A stretch of DNA of 51,199 nt from Synergistes sp. (GTDB lineage Bacteria > Synergistota > Synergistia > Synergistales > Synergistaceae), in assembly GCA_017537925.1 (NCBI GenBank), contig JAFYJW010000067.1:1-51199 (forward strand), given 5' to 3'. The position numbers and the translations under genes were made by a program. Positions 15,406 through 24,552 of the stretch are shown in pieces. Below the pieces are notes generated by a model. That model was given only the letters and a program-made list of their open reading frames with translations. It ran no database searches and was not told where the DNA came from. Every line of letters starts with the position of its first letter. Within the stretch, counting starts at the first letter, position 1.

Positions 15406-17274
15406 ATGACACCTGAAGAAAGAGCCCGGCAGCTGATAGATGCACGGCTTGAAAAGTCCGGATGGATCATACAGGATTTCCGGAGCGTTAATCCTGTGGC
15501 GTCACTCGGCGTGGCTGTCAGGGAATATCCCACCGACACCGGGCCGGTCGATTACGCTTTGTTTGTCGAAGGCAAGCCTGTCGGCGTGATAGAAGCAAAA
15601 AAGGATGAGCTCGGGGAAAACATTACCGCAGTCGAAGGACAGTCCGAGCGCTATGCCAACAGTACCTTCAAATATATAAAAAACGATCATAAGATTCGCT
15701 TCGCGTATGAGGCCACAGGTCAGATCACGCGCTTTACGGATTATAATGACATAAAATACCGTTCCCGCCGCATATTCTCATTTCACAGGCCGGAAACGCT
15801 GCGTGCGTTGCTTTCAAGTAAAGATACGATCCGCAATAATATGAAACATTTCCCCGCCTTTGATACGACCGGTTTCCGTAAATGCCAGATTACGGCCATT
15901 AAGAATCTGGACGCTTCCTTCGCCGACAATCGCCCCAGGGCGCTGATGCAGATGGCAACGGGCGCCGGCAAGACGTTTACTGCGATCACGGCGGCATACC
16001 GTCTGTTGAAATTCGGCAAAATGCGCCGCATTCTGTTCCTTGTTGACACCAAATCGCTGGGAGAACAGGCTGAGCGTGAATTTCGTGCTTACAGACCGAA
16101 TGATGACAACCGCTCTTTTGCGGAGCTTTACGGCGTGAGCCGGCTGAACAGTTCCTATATTCCAAACGACGTCCAGATCTGCATCAGCACCATCCAGCGG
16201 ATGTACTCCATCCTCAGGGGTGAAGAGATGGACGAATCCGCAGAGGAAGAGTCCCTTTTCGAGCAGAACGGAGCCGATGCGCAGGCTACGAAAGAGGTCG
16301 TCTATAACGAAAAATATCCGCCGGAGTTCTTTGACTGCATTATTGTCGATGAATGCCACCGGTCGATCTATAACGTATGGAATCAGGTGCTGGAGTATTT
16401 CGACGCTTTTATCATAGGCCTTACCGCCACGCCGGACAAGCGCACCTTTGCATTTTTCAATCAGAATATCGTCAGCGAATATTCCAGAGAACAGGCGATC
16501 ATTGACGGCGTTAACGTGGGAGAAGATATATTCCTCATTGAGACCGACGTCACGAAAAACGGCGCTCATATCATGAAGCAGCAGATCGAGTACCGTGACC
16601 GTCTGACGCGCGCAAAGCGCTGGAAACAGATGGACGAGGATATCGATTACAACGCTTTAAATATGGACCGGGATGTTGTCAATCCGAGCCAGATCCGAAC
16701 CGTCATACGGACTTTCAAAGAATGCCTACGGACGCTGCTCTTCCCTTACCGCCGCGAGGTGCCGAAAACGCTGATTTTTGCCAAGACCGACAGCCACGCG
16801 GACGATATCATTCAGATCGTACGGGAAGAGTTTGGGGAAGGCAATGAGTTCTGTCAGAAGATCACATGTCAGGCGGATCGTCCGGAGAGCGTTCTCAGCG
16901 CTTTTCGCAATGACTACTTCCCCCGCGTTGCCGTCACCGTTGATATGATCGCTACCGGCACGGACGTGAAGCCCATAGAGTGCCTGATCTTTATGCGCGA
17001 CGTCCGCAGCAGGAATTATTTTGAGCAGATGAAAGGGCGCGGCACGCGCACGCTCGGCAAAGACGATCTGCAAAGAGTGACGCCTTCCGCCTCCGAAAAC
17101 AAAGACCATTTTGTGATCGTAGACGCCGTCGGCGTTACGAAATCCAAAAAGACCGAGACCAGAACGCTGGAGCGAAAGCCCTCCGTCAGCCTGAAAGAGC
17201 TGATGCTGAATGTTGCGATGGGCGCTAAAGATGACGATACGAAGATACGCTCACGTCGCTTGCGAACCGGTTGA
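15406..17274 (+). CDS. hsdR: type I restriction endonuclease HsdR, N-terminal part (frameshifted gene)
   Basis: This part carries the nuclease and motor domains of an EcoEI-type HsdR. The PD-(D/E)xK nuclease is seen as VDYALFVEGK followed by VIEAKK. The helicase has Walker A ATGAGKT (near 184-190) and the DECH box (315-318), and ends with the MKGRGTRT motif VI. The start at 15406 matches the family opening and has GGGGAGGAG at 15391-15399, six bases upstream; an in-frame ATG at 15283 adds 41 unconserved residues. The reading frame breaks near 17240: the segment GATACG-AA-GATACG (17236-17249) holds an apparent 8-base insertion, and removing 17236-17243 joins this part to the next ORF, giving about 916 residues. 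As written, the protein lacks its C-terminal HsdM/S-contact domain. Confidence 0.9.
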   Translation: MTPEERARQLIDARLEKSGWIIQDFRSVNPVASLGVAVREYPTDTGPVDYALFVEGKPVGVIEAKKDELGENITAVEGQSERYANSTFKYIKNDHKIRFAYEATGQITRFTDYNDIKYRSRRIFSFHRPETLRALLSSKDTIRNNMKHFPAFDTTGFRKCQITAIKNLDASFADNRPRALMQMATGAGKTFTAITAAYRLLKFGKMRRILFLVDTKSLGEQAEREFRAYRPNDDNRSFAELYGVSRLNSSYIPNDVQICISTIQRMYSILRGEEMDESAEEESLFEQNGADAQATKEVVYNEKYPPEFFDCIIVDECHRSIYNVWNQVLEYFDAFIIGLTATPDKRTFAFFNQNIVSEYSREQAIIDGVNVGEDIFLIETDVTKNGAHIMKQQIEYRDRLTRAKRWKQMDEDIDYNALNMDRDVVNPSQIRTVIRTFKECLRTLLFPYRREVPKTLIFAKTDSHADDIIQIVREEFGEGNEFCQKITCQADRPESVLSAFRNDYFPRVAVTVDMIATGTDVKPIECLIFMRDVRSRNYFEQMKGRGTRTLGKDDLQRVTPSASENKDHFVIVDAVGVTKSKKTETRTLERKPSVSLKELMLNVAMGAKDDDTKIRSRRLRTG

Positions 17275-18164
17275 TTCGCCTGAACAGCCGGATGACGGAG
17301 CGGGAACGCGCCGAGTTCAGCGATACGGTAGGCAGCAGCGCCGGCACTATCGCTCAGCGCCTTCTGGACGCCTTTGATCCGGACGTCATTTCCGCAAAGG
17401 CCGGCGTAGACCTCTCCGACGATCATGAGCCGACCGAAGACGAACGGCGCCGAATGGATGAGGCAAAGAACGGACTGATCAAAGAGGCTGTGCAGCCGTT
17501 CTTTGATCCGGATATCCGGGATTATATCGAGAATGTGCGGCGCAGCCATGAACAGATTATAGATTCAGTGAATACCGATTCAGTGCTTTTTGCCGGGTAC
17601 GATGCCGATAAACAGGCAAACGCCGACAGTATTATCGAGACATTCCGTGAATTCATAGAGAAAAACAGGGACGAGATTCTTGCGCTGCGCATCATTTACG
17701 ACCAGCGGTACAAGGACAGGCCGATGGTTATCGGGCAGCTCAAAGCGCTCTATGAAAAGCTGAAGTCTCAGAACATCACCATAGAACGCCTGTGGGACTG
17801 CTATGCGATCAAAAGGCCTGAAAAAGCAAAGCGCAGCGCCGCGGCGCAGATCGCCGACCTCATCTCCATCATCCGCTTTGAGATGGGCTATGCAGATAAT
17901 CTTGCTCCGTTTGCGGACAGGGTGAATTATAATTTCATGCAGTGGACGCTGCGCCGCAATGCCGGCAGCGTGCATTTTACCGAAGAACAGATGGAATGGC
18001 TGCGGCTGATCAAGGATCATATAGCCGTTTCGCTCAGCATTGAGCCGGAAGACCTCGATCTCAGCCCCTTTGACAGAAAAGGCGGCTTGGGGCGGTTTTA
18101 TGATGTGTTTGGCGATAACTATAAGGCGGTTTTGCAGGAAATGAACGTGGAACTGGTGGCATAA
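17271..18164 (+). CDS. hsdR: HsdR C-terminal part, separated by frameshift
   Basis: These 297 residues are the C-terminal EcoEI_R_C-type domain that attaches HsdR to the methylase-specificity core. In this frame the sequence can be read back without a stop to about 17244 (DTLTSLANRLIRLN), which is the natural continuation of the upstream part. A TTG at 17271 overlaps the TGA of the first part and could in principle restart translation, but no good ribosome binding site precedes it. The insertion makes this a broken gene unless it is a sequencing or assembly error or a reversible on/off switch. HsdS starts 12 bases downstream. Confidence 0.8.
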   Translation: MIRLNSRMTERERAEFSDTVGSSAGTIAQRLLDAFDPDVISAKAGVDLSDDHEPTEDERRRMDEAKNGLIKEAVQPFFDPDIRDYIENVRRSHEQIIDSVNTDSVLFAGYDADKQANADSIIETFREFIEKNRDEILALRIIYDQRYKDRPMVIGQLKALYEKLKSQNITIERLWDCYAIKRPEKAKRSAAAQIADLISIIRFEMGYADNLAPFADRVNYNFMQWTLRRNAGSVHFTEEQMEWLRLIKDHIAVSLSIEPEDLDLSPFDRKGGLGRFYDVFGDNYKAVLQEMNVELVA

Positions 18165-18176
18165 GGAGGAAAAATA

Positions 18177-19325
18177 TTGGAATTAATTGAATTGGGCTCA
18201 ATTCTCAAAATAGAAAAAGGGAAAAAACCTGTCAACCAAGCTACTGAGCCCAAGGACGGCTACCTGCCTTATGTTGATATTGACGCTTTTGAAAATGGTG
18301 TAATAAAAAAGTATACTGATGGTAATAGATGCACACCATGTGATAATGGCGATATCCTGATTGTTTGTGATGGTTCTCGGTCTGGTCTTGTAGGGAAAGC
18401 GATAAAAGGATATATTGGCTCTACCCTTGCTAAAATTTCTGCGCCCGGCTTAAGTAATGATTATCTGTACTATTTTGTACAAGGGAAATATGCCCTGTTA
18501 AACACACGAAAAAAAGGTACGGGGACTCCGCATTTGGATCCTGAAATGCTGAAAAAGCAAAAGTTGATTGTTCCTGATTTAATAGAACAAGAGCGCATTG
18601 TTGCCCAGATTGAAGAAATGTTTTCTCAGCTCGACGCCGGTGTGGAAACACTGAAAAAGACAAAAGCACAACTTGCGGTGTATCGGCAAGCCGTCTTGAA
18701 AGAGGCGTTTTCATCTTACCGTGAAGCAAAAACTGTTGAAATTGCAGAGATTGTAGACGATATTCGCATTGGCCCATTTGGAACGATGTTGCATAGAAGC
18801 GACTACATAAGTAACGGCATACCTGTAATCAATCCGCAGCATATAAAAGGCGGAAAAGTAATTTCAAGCCCTTCGGTATCTATTTCGAAGGAAAAAGCTA
18901 CAGAACTCTCAGCCTATATGCTGAAAACAAATGATATTATCATGGGGCGCAGAGGCGAGATGGGTAGAAGTGCAGCCATAACTGATATGGAAAATGGCTG
19001 GATTTGCGGAACGGGGAGCATATTGTTTCGCCTGAAGCCTGAATTTGATTCGGTATTCTATGCACAGTTATTATCAAGCCCAGATGTCGTTCATTATCTT
19101 GAAGAACATGCGACGGGTACAACGATGAAGAATTTAAATGAGGACATTGTTCAGCATATTCCCGTTCCATTTATTACTGCTGAATTTCAAAAAGAGATTA
19201 CATTAAATATTGAAAGCAAAATGTCTGTCTGTGACAGCCTCGAACAGACCGTGGATGCCACCCTGCAGCAAGCGGAATCCATGCGGCAGAGCATTCTAAA
19301 GCAAGCGTTTGAGGGGTGCATATAA
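18177..19325 (+). CDS. hsdS: type I restriction-modification specificity subunit HsdS
   Basis: The 382 residues have the two-part HsdS layout: a first target recognition domain (1 to about 140), a conserved helix (QERIVAQIEEMFSQLDAGVE and following, about 141-180), a second recognition domain (about 185-340) and a second helix ending in MRQSILKQAFEG. HsdS chooses the bipartite DNA site for both methylation and cutting. AAGGAGGA (18163-18170) is six bases before the TTG start. The DNA is clearly richer in A and T than hsdR and hsdM, as often seen where recognition domains are swapped between strains. The first recognition domain is slightly short, but its N terminus is intact enough to look functional. 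The recognised site cannot be predicted by eye. Confidence 0.92.
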   Translation: MELIELGSILKIEKGKKPVNQATEPKDGYLPYVDIDAFENGVIKKYTDGNRCTPCDNGDILIVCDGSRSGLVGKAIKGYIGSTLAKISAPGLSNDYLYYFVQGKYALLNTRKKGTGTPHLDPEMLKKQKLIVPDLIEQERIVAQIEEMFSQLDAGVETLKKTKAQLAVYRQAVLKEAFSSYREAKTVEIAEIVDDIRIGPFGTMLHRSDYISNGIPVINPQHIKGGKVISSPSVSISKEKATELSAYMLKTNDIIMGRRGEMGRSAAITDMENGWICGTGSILFRLKPEFDSVFYAQLLSSPDVVHYLEEHATGTTMKNLNEDIVQHIPVPFITAEFQKEITLNIESKMSVCDSLEQTVDATLQQAESMRQSILKQAFEGCI

Positions 19326-20029
19326 AAGTGAGAAAGGAACGAACTTTATATTACCGCAAGCCAATTGTTTTGACTGAAGATAGACTGATTGAAGTGCATC
19401 AGATCGTTTTAAAACGATGCAGCCATATTGCTTACAGCGCAACGGCTAAAGATGGTTTGTCCATTGAATTCTCTTCCTTCGACGAGCTTCAAAAGTATTC
19501 TAATTTTGGAAAAGAAAGAATTACTTCTCTGATAATAGAGGGGCGATTAGATGACTATTCTCGTTCTATAATTATTACTTTCTCCCCAAGCTTTCCATAT
19601 AAAAGAGGAACCGTATCCTACAGATATGCGTTTAATGACTCTGATATGGAAGCTGCTTTTGTAAAAGAGATGCAAGTATTTTTAGAAAAAGCAACAGAGT
19701 ACAATGCTCAGTTTGTCATATGTGAAGCTTTAACACTGCTTGTGTTATATGCTGCTGTTGCGGTGTTCTCACTAATTTGGGTCAGAAGAGCAACAGCAAT
19801 ACCTATTGCAATAGCTTTTTCTCTGTCTTTATGCTATATTGCAACATTCATTTTTGACCTTATATCAAAGTACTTTTGGAAGAAAATATTTCCTTCTGTT
19901 GTTTATTGTTGGGGTGAAGAGAAGCAGCGATACGAAAACCACAAAGATTTACGATCTAAAATCTTCTGGGTCGTTATCGTTGGTATTTTGATTGCTTTTG
20001 TCGTGGGTTACTATTTCAAAATCAAGTAA
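19316..20029 (+). CDS. unknown three-helix membrane protein inside the hsd operon
   Basis: I do not recognise this 237-residue protein. Residues 1-135 are soluble, charged and probably cytoplasmic. Two hydrophobic helices lie at about 136-158 and 162-185, then a charged stretch, and a last helix at about 217-234. The gene starts with GTG at 19316 inside the end of hsdS (10-base overlap), or at GTG 19328; GAGGGG at 19311-19316 would suit the second start better. It is AT-rich like hsdS and unlike hsdM. A soluble domain attached to membrane helices inside a restriction operon recalls membrane effectors of defence systems, but that is only inference. It could also be a passenger gene brought in with hsdS. 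Confidence 0.75.
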   Translation: MHIKVRKERTLYYRKPIVLTEDRLIEVHQIVLKRCSHIAYSATAKDGLSIEFSSFDELQKYSNFGKERITSLIIEGRLDDYSRSIIITFSPSFPYKRGTVSYRYAFNDSDMEAAFVKEMQVFLEKATEYNAQFVICEALTLLVLYAAVAVFSLIWVRRATAIPIAIAFSLSLCYIATFIFDLISKYFWKKIFPSVVYCWGEEKQRYENHKDLRSKIFWVVIVGILIAFVVGYYFKIK

Positions 20030-20058
20030 AATAGCATTATAAAAAGGAGATAAGCTCC

Positions 20059-21543
20059 ATGTCTGAACAAACATCATCCATCATCTCCAAAGTCTGGGGC
20101 ATGTGCGGCCCGCTGCGTGACGACGGAGTTTCATACGGTGATTATCTGGAGCAGCTAACATATCTTATTTTCCTGAAAATGTCCGACGAGTACTCAAAAC
20201 CGCCGTACAGCCGCGATACCGGCATCCCCGAGGGCTTCGGCTGGGCGGATATGAATACGCTTACCGGCGCCGCTCTGGAAGAACAGTACAAAAAGACTAT
20301 GGAAAAGCTCGGCGAGCAGGGAGGCATCCTCGGCCAGATATTCAAAGGTGCGATCAACAAGGTCAGCAACGCCGCTGTCCTTTACCGAATCGTGCAGATG
20401 ATAGATAAAGAAAAATGGGTCTCCATGTCCTCGGACGTAAAGGGCGAGATATACGAAGGCCTGCTGCAGAAAAACGCCGAAGACGTGAAATCCGGCGCGG
20501 GACAGTATTTTACCCCCCGTCCGTTGATTCAGGCAATGGTGGCCTGCGTGAGACCGGAACCGATGAAGACGATAGCCGATCCCTGTTGCGGCAGCGGAGG
20601 GTTTTTCCTTGCCGCACAATCCTTCCTTGCCGACCCGGGGAATTATGCTCTTGACCGTGAGCAGAAGGAATTTCTCAAAAATGAAACTTTTTACGGGAAT
20701 GAGCTTGTAGCGTCCACTTTCAAACTGTGCCTGATGAATCTGTATCTGCACAACATAGGCGATATTTACGGCACTGTCCCGGTCGCTCAGGGCGATTCGC
20801 TGCTTGCCGATCCCGGGTACCGTGTGGACTACGTTCTCACCAACCCGCCGTTCGGCAAGAAATCCTCTCTTACCTTTACCAATGAGGAGGGTGAACAGGA
20901 GGAAGAGGATCTCGTTTATAACAGGCAGGATTTCTGGACGACCAGCAGCAACAAGCAGCTCAATTTCGTGCAGCACATCAATACGATTCTGAAAGCGACC
21001 GGCAAAGCAGTAGTGGTCGTGCCGGACAACGTTCTGTTTGAGGGCGGCGCCGGTGAGATCATTCGAAAAAAGCTGCTGAAGACATGCGACCTGCATACGA
21101 TTCTCCGGCTGCCTACCGGCATCTTCTATAAGCCCGGCGTCAAGGCAAATGTGATTTTCTTCGACAAGCGCCCGGCAAGCGCCGAGACACAGACAAAAAC
21201 TGTATGGATCTATGATTTCCGCACCAACATCCACTTTACGCTGAAGCAAAACCCGATGCGGTTTTCCGATCTGCAGGATTTCATTCGCTGCTACCACCCG
21301 GAGAACCGCTTCGAGCGCACCGAAACATGGAGCGTGGAGAATCCGGACGGCCGCTGGCGTAAATTCGGCGTCGATGAGATTCTGGAGCGGGACAAGACCA
21401 GCCTCGATATCTTCTGGATCAAAGATAAGTCCCTTGCCGATCTGGATAACCTCCCCTCTCCCGATGTGCTGGCGGACGAGATCATCGAAAACCTGCAGAG
21501 CGCTTTGGAGAGCTTTCAGGATCTGAAAGCACAGCTGAAGTAA
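20059..21543 (+). CDS. hsdM: type I restriction-modification DNA methyltransferase HsdM
   Basis: A 494-residue N6-adenine methyltransferase with the HsdM N-terminal helical domain (about 7-135), the SAM-binding motif DPCCGSGG at 174-181 and the catalytic NPPFG at 262-266. With HsdS it methylates the host sites; with HsdR it cuts unmethylated DNA. AAGGAGAT lies about eight bases before the ATG. Its GC-rich composition differs from the two genes before it. The order R-S-X-M differs from the common R-M-S or M-S-R. The methylase looks complete, so methylation may persist even if HsdR is broken. Confidence 0.96.
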   Translation: MSEQTSSIISKVWGMCGPLRDDGVSYGDYLEQLTYLIFLKMSDEYSKPPYSRDTGIPEGFGWADMNTLTGAALEEQYKKTMEKLGEQGGILGQIFKGAINKVSNAAVLYRIVQMIDKEKWVSMSSDVKGEIYEGLLQKNAEDVKSGAGQYFTPRPLIQAMVACVRPEPMKTIADPCCGSGGFFLAAQSFLADPGNYALDREQKEFLKNETFYGNELVASTFKLCLMNLYLHNIGDIYGTVPVAQGDSLLADPGYRVDYVLTNPPFGKKSSLTFTNEEGEQEEEDLVYNRQDFWTTSSNKQLNFVQHINTILKATGKAVVVVPDNVLFEGGAGEIIRKKLLKTCDLHTILRLPTGIFYKPGVKANVIFFDKRPASAETQTKTVWIYDFRTNIHFTLKQNPMRFSDLQDFIRCYHPENRFERTETWSVENPDGRWRKFGVDEILERDKTSLDIFWIKDKSLADLDNLPSPDVLADEIIENLQSALESFQDLKAQLK

Positions 21544-21685
21544 AGATGGACAGCAGACAAACCGGATACGAAGGCCATCGCGGAACGGCCGCATGATTTT
21601 GATAAAAACCGTTTTTTGCGGTGCCGGCTGTTACTTCTTCCAGATAAATACGAAGGCAAATCTCCCGCCGGTGAGTGCTAACTTT

Positions 21686-21693
21686 GCTATAAT
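21686..21693 (+). promoter_or_regulatory. extended -10 promoter for the CorC-like gene
   Basis: TGCTATAAT (the TG at 21685-21686, TATAAT at 21688-21693) is an extended -10 element about 60 bases before the chosen start. No clear -35 box is present, as is common with extended -10 promoters. Confidence 0.45.
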
Positions 21694-21751
21694 ATGATAT
21701 CCTAAACTATTATCACGCGCTTTGATGCGCGCATCGACGAGGTGGTCTTTG

Positions 21752-23056
21752 TTGAGTTCTGACGTAGCGGGCAGTATTATCCTGCTTGCGGTGCTTCTGG
21801 TCTTTTCGATGTATTTTTCCATGACTGAAACGTCCATCACCGCGGCAGGCAAAGGAAAGCTGCTGGCGATGGCCGATGATTATCCGCACCGCAGGAAAGG
21901 CCTGCTGTGGCTCTCCGATAACATCGCCAAGGCCATAAATGTTACGCTTATCGGAAACAATCTTGTAAACATCGGAGCATCGGCTGCGGCTACTGCCGCT
22001 GCGATATCGCTCTTCGGCTCGGCCGGTCCGCTTGCCGCGGTCGCCGTAATGACGGTGCTTATCGTCATATTCTGCGAGATCATTCCCAAAAACATAGCGA
22101 TAGCAAAAAGGGAGAATGTGCTGCTTTTCTGCCTCCCGTTCCTCCGCGTCTGCAATTTCGTGCTGGCGCCCGTCACTTTTATCATGCAGATGATACTGAA
22201 GATAATCGGGAAAATAACGGGAACGGATATGGTCTCCTACAGTTCGCTGATATCCCGCGAGGAGATAGACCATATAGTGAGCGAGAGCAGCGCGGGCGGC
22301 GCACTTGAGGAAGAGGAGCGCAAGATGATTCACGGTGTGATAGCGTTCGAGGATACGCGCGTCTCCGAGGTAATGGCGCCGCGCACGGATATGTACGCGA
22401 TAGACGAAAGCGACGGAGCCGAGGAAGCGGTTAAGATATTCATCGAAAGCGGGCACTCGCGCATCCCCGTCTATAATGAGGACGTCGACAACATAACGGG
22501 CATACTGTACGCAAAAGACCTCTTAGCTCCGCTCTCCCGCGGGGAGAAGGATATCAGCGTGCGCAGCATCATGAGAAAGCCGATGTATGTGCCTGAAACG
22601 ATGAAGACGGACGAAGTGCTGGACATAATGAAGAAATCGCGCAAGCATATGGCGATAGTCGTTGACGAATATGGCGGCACGGCCGGGCTTGTCACGCTCG
22701 AAGACCTTATCGAGGAGATAATCGGAGACATACAGGACGAATACGATAAAGAGACGCCGGATATAATCAAAGAAAGAGACGGCTCCTATATCGTGCAGGG
22801 ACAGGTGAACCTGGAAGATCTCTCCGAGGCGCTCGGCTATCCGTTTGACAACATATTCGAAGAGGTCGACACGCTTGCCGGTATGATTCTTGAGATAACG
22901 GGCAACTTCCCGTCGAGCGGACAGGTCGTCGCCTACGGCCCGTGGGAGATAAAGGCGCTGAACGTGCAGAACCACCGCATCCTGGAAGCAAGGATAAAAT
23001 ACATCGGCGAAAACAAAGAAAACGACGAAGAAAAGCAGCAGGGCGCGGGGCGCTGA
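21752..23056 (+). CDS. CorC/HlyC-family CNNM transporter with CBS domains
   Basis: A 434-residue membrane protein of the hemolysin/CorC group, linked in other bacteria to magnesium or cobalt export. It begins with a DUF21/CNNM region of about four hydrophobic helices (1-135, with the ISLTETS-like SMTETSITAAGKGK segment), followed by a pair of CBS domains (about 190-320, MAPRTDMYAIDE and MAIVVDEYGGTAGLVTLEDL) and a C-terminal CorC_HlyC domain (about 340-425). The TTG at 21752 is chosen because GAGGTGG (21739-21745) is six bases upstream and the protein then starts directly at the first helix; an upstream in-frame ATG at 21725 lacks a ribosome binding site. ApbE follows 20 bases later. Confidence 0.9.
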   Translation: MSSDVAGSIILLAVLLVFSMYFSMTETSITAAGKGKLLAMADDYPHRRKGLLWLSDNIAKAINVTLIGNNLVNIGASAAATAAAISLFGSAGPLAAVAVMTVLIVIFCEIIPKNIAIAKRENVLLFCLPFLRVCNFVLAPVTFIMQMILKIIGKITGTDMVSYSSLISREEIDHIVSESSAGGALEEEERKMIHGVIAFEDTRVSEVMAPRTDMYAIDESDGAEEAVKIFIESGHSRIPVYNEDVDNITGILYAKDLLAPLSRGEKDISVRSIMRKPMYVPETMKTDEVLDIMKKSRKHMAIVVDEYGGTAGLVTLEDLIEEIIGDIQDEYDKETPDIIKERDGSYIVQGQVNLEDLSEALGYPFDNIFEEVDTLAGMILEITGNFPSSGQVVAYGPWEIKALNVQNHRILEARIKYIGENKENDEEKQQGAGR

Positions 23057-23076
23057 AGCTGCTCCCCGGCATCGTA

Positions 23077-24162
23077 ATGAGCACGGAAGGAAGATCATTC
23101 AAAAAAACGGCGGCTGCGGCGCTTATCTGCGCGGTCGTTGTTTTTTTATGCCTTAACAGGCTGCTTCCCGATAAAAAAGCCGAAGAAGCACGGGGAGATT
23201 ATTTCTTCCTCGGCACCGTCGTGCACATAAGCGTTTACGGGCAGGGCAAAGACTTCCTGAGTGAGGAGCTTGCTGGGCTTGAAGCCGAGGGAAAACGCCT
23301 CGAAAAGCTCTTTTCGGCTAATATCCCCGAGTCGGATGTAAGGCGTGCCTCGGACGGGCAGGGCAAGTGGGTGGAGGTGTCCGAAGAGACTTATGCGCTT
23401 GTAAAACGCGCTGTTGATCTGTCTGAGGATACGGACGGCGCTTTCGACCCGGCGCTCGGAAGGATAACAAAGCTCTGGAAGATAGGAAGCGACGGGGCCC
23501 GCGTGCCGGAAGAAGAGGAGATACGCGCGGCGCTTCGCTGCTGCGGCTGCAAAGATATCGAGCTGAAAGAAGACGACGGGGCTTATTTTATAAAAGTCAC
23601 AGGCGGCGCTTTGATAGATCTCGGCGGCATAGCCAAGGGGCGCGTCGCCGACATTATGGTAAAAAAGCTTGCGGATGACGGCATTAAAAGCGCTCTTATA
23701 GATCTGGGCGGCAACCTTGCCGTGACAGGGGAGCGCCCCGGCGGCGGGAAGTGGCGCCTCGGCATCCAGACGCCGGAGAGGCCGCGCGGAGAATATTTCG
23801 GCACTGTGTCGGTATCCGACTGCTCTGTAGTGACGTCAGGCGCTTATGAGAGGTATCTGGAAAAAGACGGCGTGCGCTGGCATCATATCTTCGACCCCTC
23901 CACAGGACGCCCAACCGATTCTGATTTTTCCTCAGTCACAGTGATAGACAGGGATTCGACAAAAGCCGACGCGCTGAGCACGGCGCTTTTCGTTATGGGG
24001 CGGGACGGCGCAGACGGATATCTTAAGGAGCATAAAGACATTGCCGCGGTATTTCTGCTAAAAGGGGAAAAGCGGGTGCTTGTGACGGAAGCGGCACGCT
24101 CTGTCTTCACGGCCGCGGACGCCTCTCTTTCTGTCGGCGATATAGGAGGCGCGGGAAAATGA
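23077..24162 (+). CDS. apbE: FAD:protein FMN transferase (ApbE), membrane-anchored
   Basis: About 361 residues. After one N-terminal hydrophobic helix (about 11-27) comes the ApbE domain, which moves FMN from FAD onto a threonine of an exported target protein. Conserved segments include FDPALGRITKLW, the GGALIDLGGIAKGR magnesium and FAD site, SALIDLGGNL, and HHIFDPSTGRPTDS; DSTKADALSTALFVMG closes the site. No lipobox is evident, so it is probably anchored by the helix rather than by lipid. The start is uncertain: ATG 23077 has only a weak ribosome binding site, and the open frame extends far back inside the upstream gene. It overlaps the NusG-II gene by four bases. No obvious FMN-accepting protein lies in the window. 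Confidence 0.92.
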   Translation: MSTEGRSFKKTAAAALICAVVVFLCLNRLLPDKKAEEARGDYFFLGTVVHISVYGQGKDFLSEELAGLEAEGKRLEKLFSANIPESDVRRASDGQGKWVEVSEETYALVKRAVDLSEDTDGAFDPALGRITKLWKIGSDGARVPEEEEIRAALRCCGCKDIELKEDDGAYFIKVTGGALIDLGGIAKGRVADIMVKKLADDGIKSALIDLGGNLAVTGERPGGGKWRLGIQTPERPRGEYFGTVSVSDCSVVTSGAYERYLEKDGVRWHHIFDPSTGRPTDSDFSSVTVIDRDSTKADALSTALFVMGRDGADGYLKEHKDIAAVFLLKGEKRVLVTEAARSVFTAADASLSVGDIGGAGK

Positions 24163-24539
24163 AGCGCGGCGACAGGATAATGGCGCTGATAACCGGAGCG
24201 GGCGCGCTTATGATGGCAGCCGGGCTTCTTATGAGAGGCCCGGAAAACACGGCTTCCGCGCGCACGGCGGAGATAGTTGTCGGGGGGCAGGTCCTGCATC
24301 AGATAGCGCTTAACGGCAGGCCGCGCGAGATACGCGTGGAAACGCCGGAAGGTTTCAACATAATAAAGACGGACGGCAGAGGCGCTGCAGTGATATCCGC
24401 GGACTGTCCGGACGGCTCCTGTATCCGCATGGGGCGAATAACGCGCCCGGGGACAAGCGCGGTATGCCTGCCGCACCGGCTGCTGCTGCGGATCAGAGAC
24501 AAGCGCGGAAATGGCGAGGTCGACAGCGTGACATGGTGA
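24159..24539 (+). CDS. NusG domain II-containing secreted protein
   Basis: A 126-residue protein with an N-terminal hydrophobic helix (about 8-25) and one NusG-II-type beta domain. Its mark is the CPDGSCIRMG followed by PGTSAVCLPHRLLL, whose two cysteine pairs are typical of this family. Such proteins regularly sit beside ApbE and Gx-transporter genes in anaerobes and are thought to belong to a membrane-associated flavin or quinone redox module, but their biochemical role is unknown. It is translationally coupled to apbE (ATGA overlap) and is followed 13 bases later by the Gx transporter gene. Confidence 0.85.
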   Translation: MKRGDRIMALITGAGALMMAAGLLMRGPENTASARTAEIVVGGQVLHQIALNGRPREIRVETPEGFNIIKTDGRGAAVISADCPDGSCIRMGRITRPGTSAVCLPHRLLLRIRDKRGNGEVDSVTW

Positions 24540-24552
24540 GGCCTTTTCGCAA

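Noticed and set aside
17230-17280. Programmed ribosomal frameshift in hsdR
   Set aside because: No slippery heptamer or following pseudoknot is seen, and the 8-base repeat insertion explains the break more simply.
20194-21594. 466-residue open frame antisense to hsdM
   Set aside because: It is a GC-driven shadow: hsdM on the plus strand carries the methylase motifs, and the antisense product resembles no protein family. The same applies to long antisense frames opposite the acyl-CoA synthetase, serine dehydratase and SNF2 genes.
22942-23076. N-terminal extension of ApbE inside the CorC-like gene
   Set aside because: The added residues are a frame-shifted reading of the CorC C terminus, and ApbE proteins start at the membrane helix just after ATG 23077.
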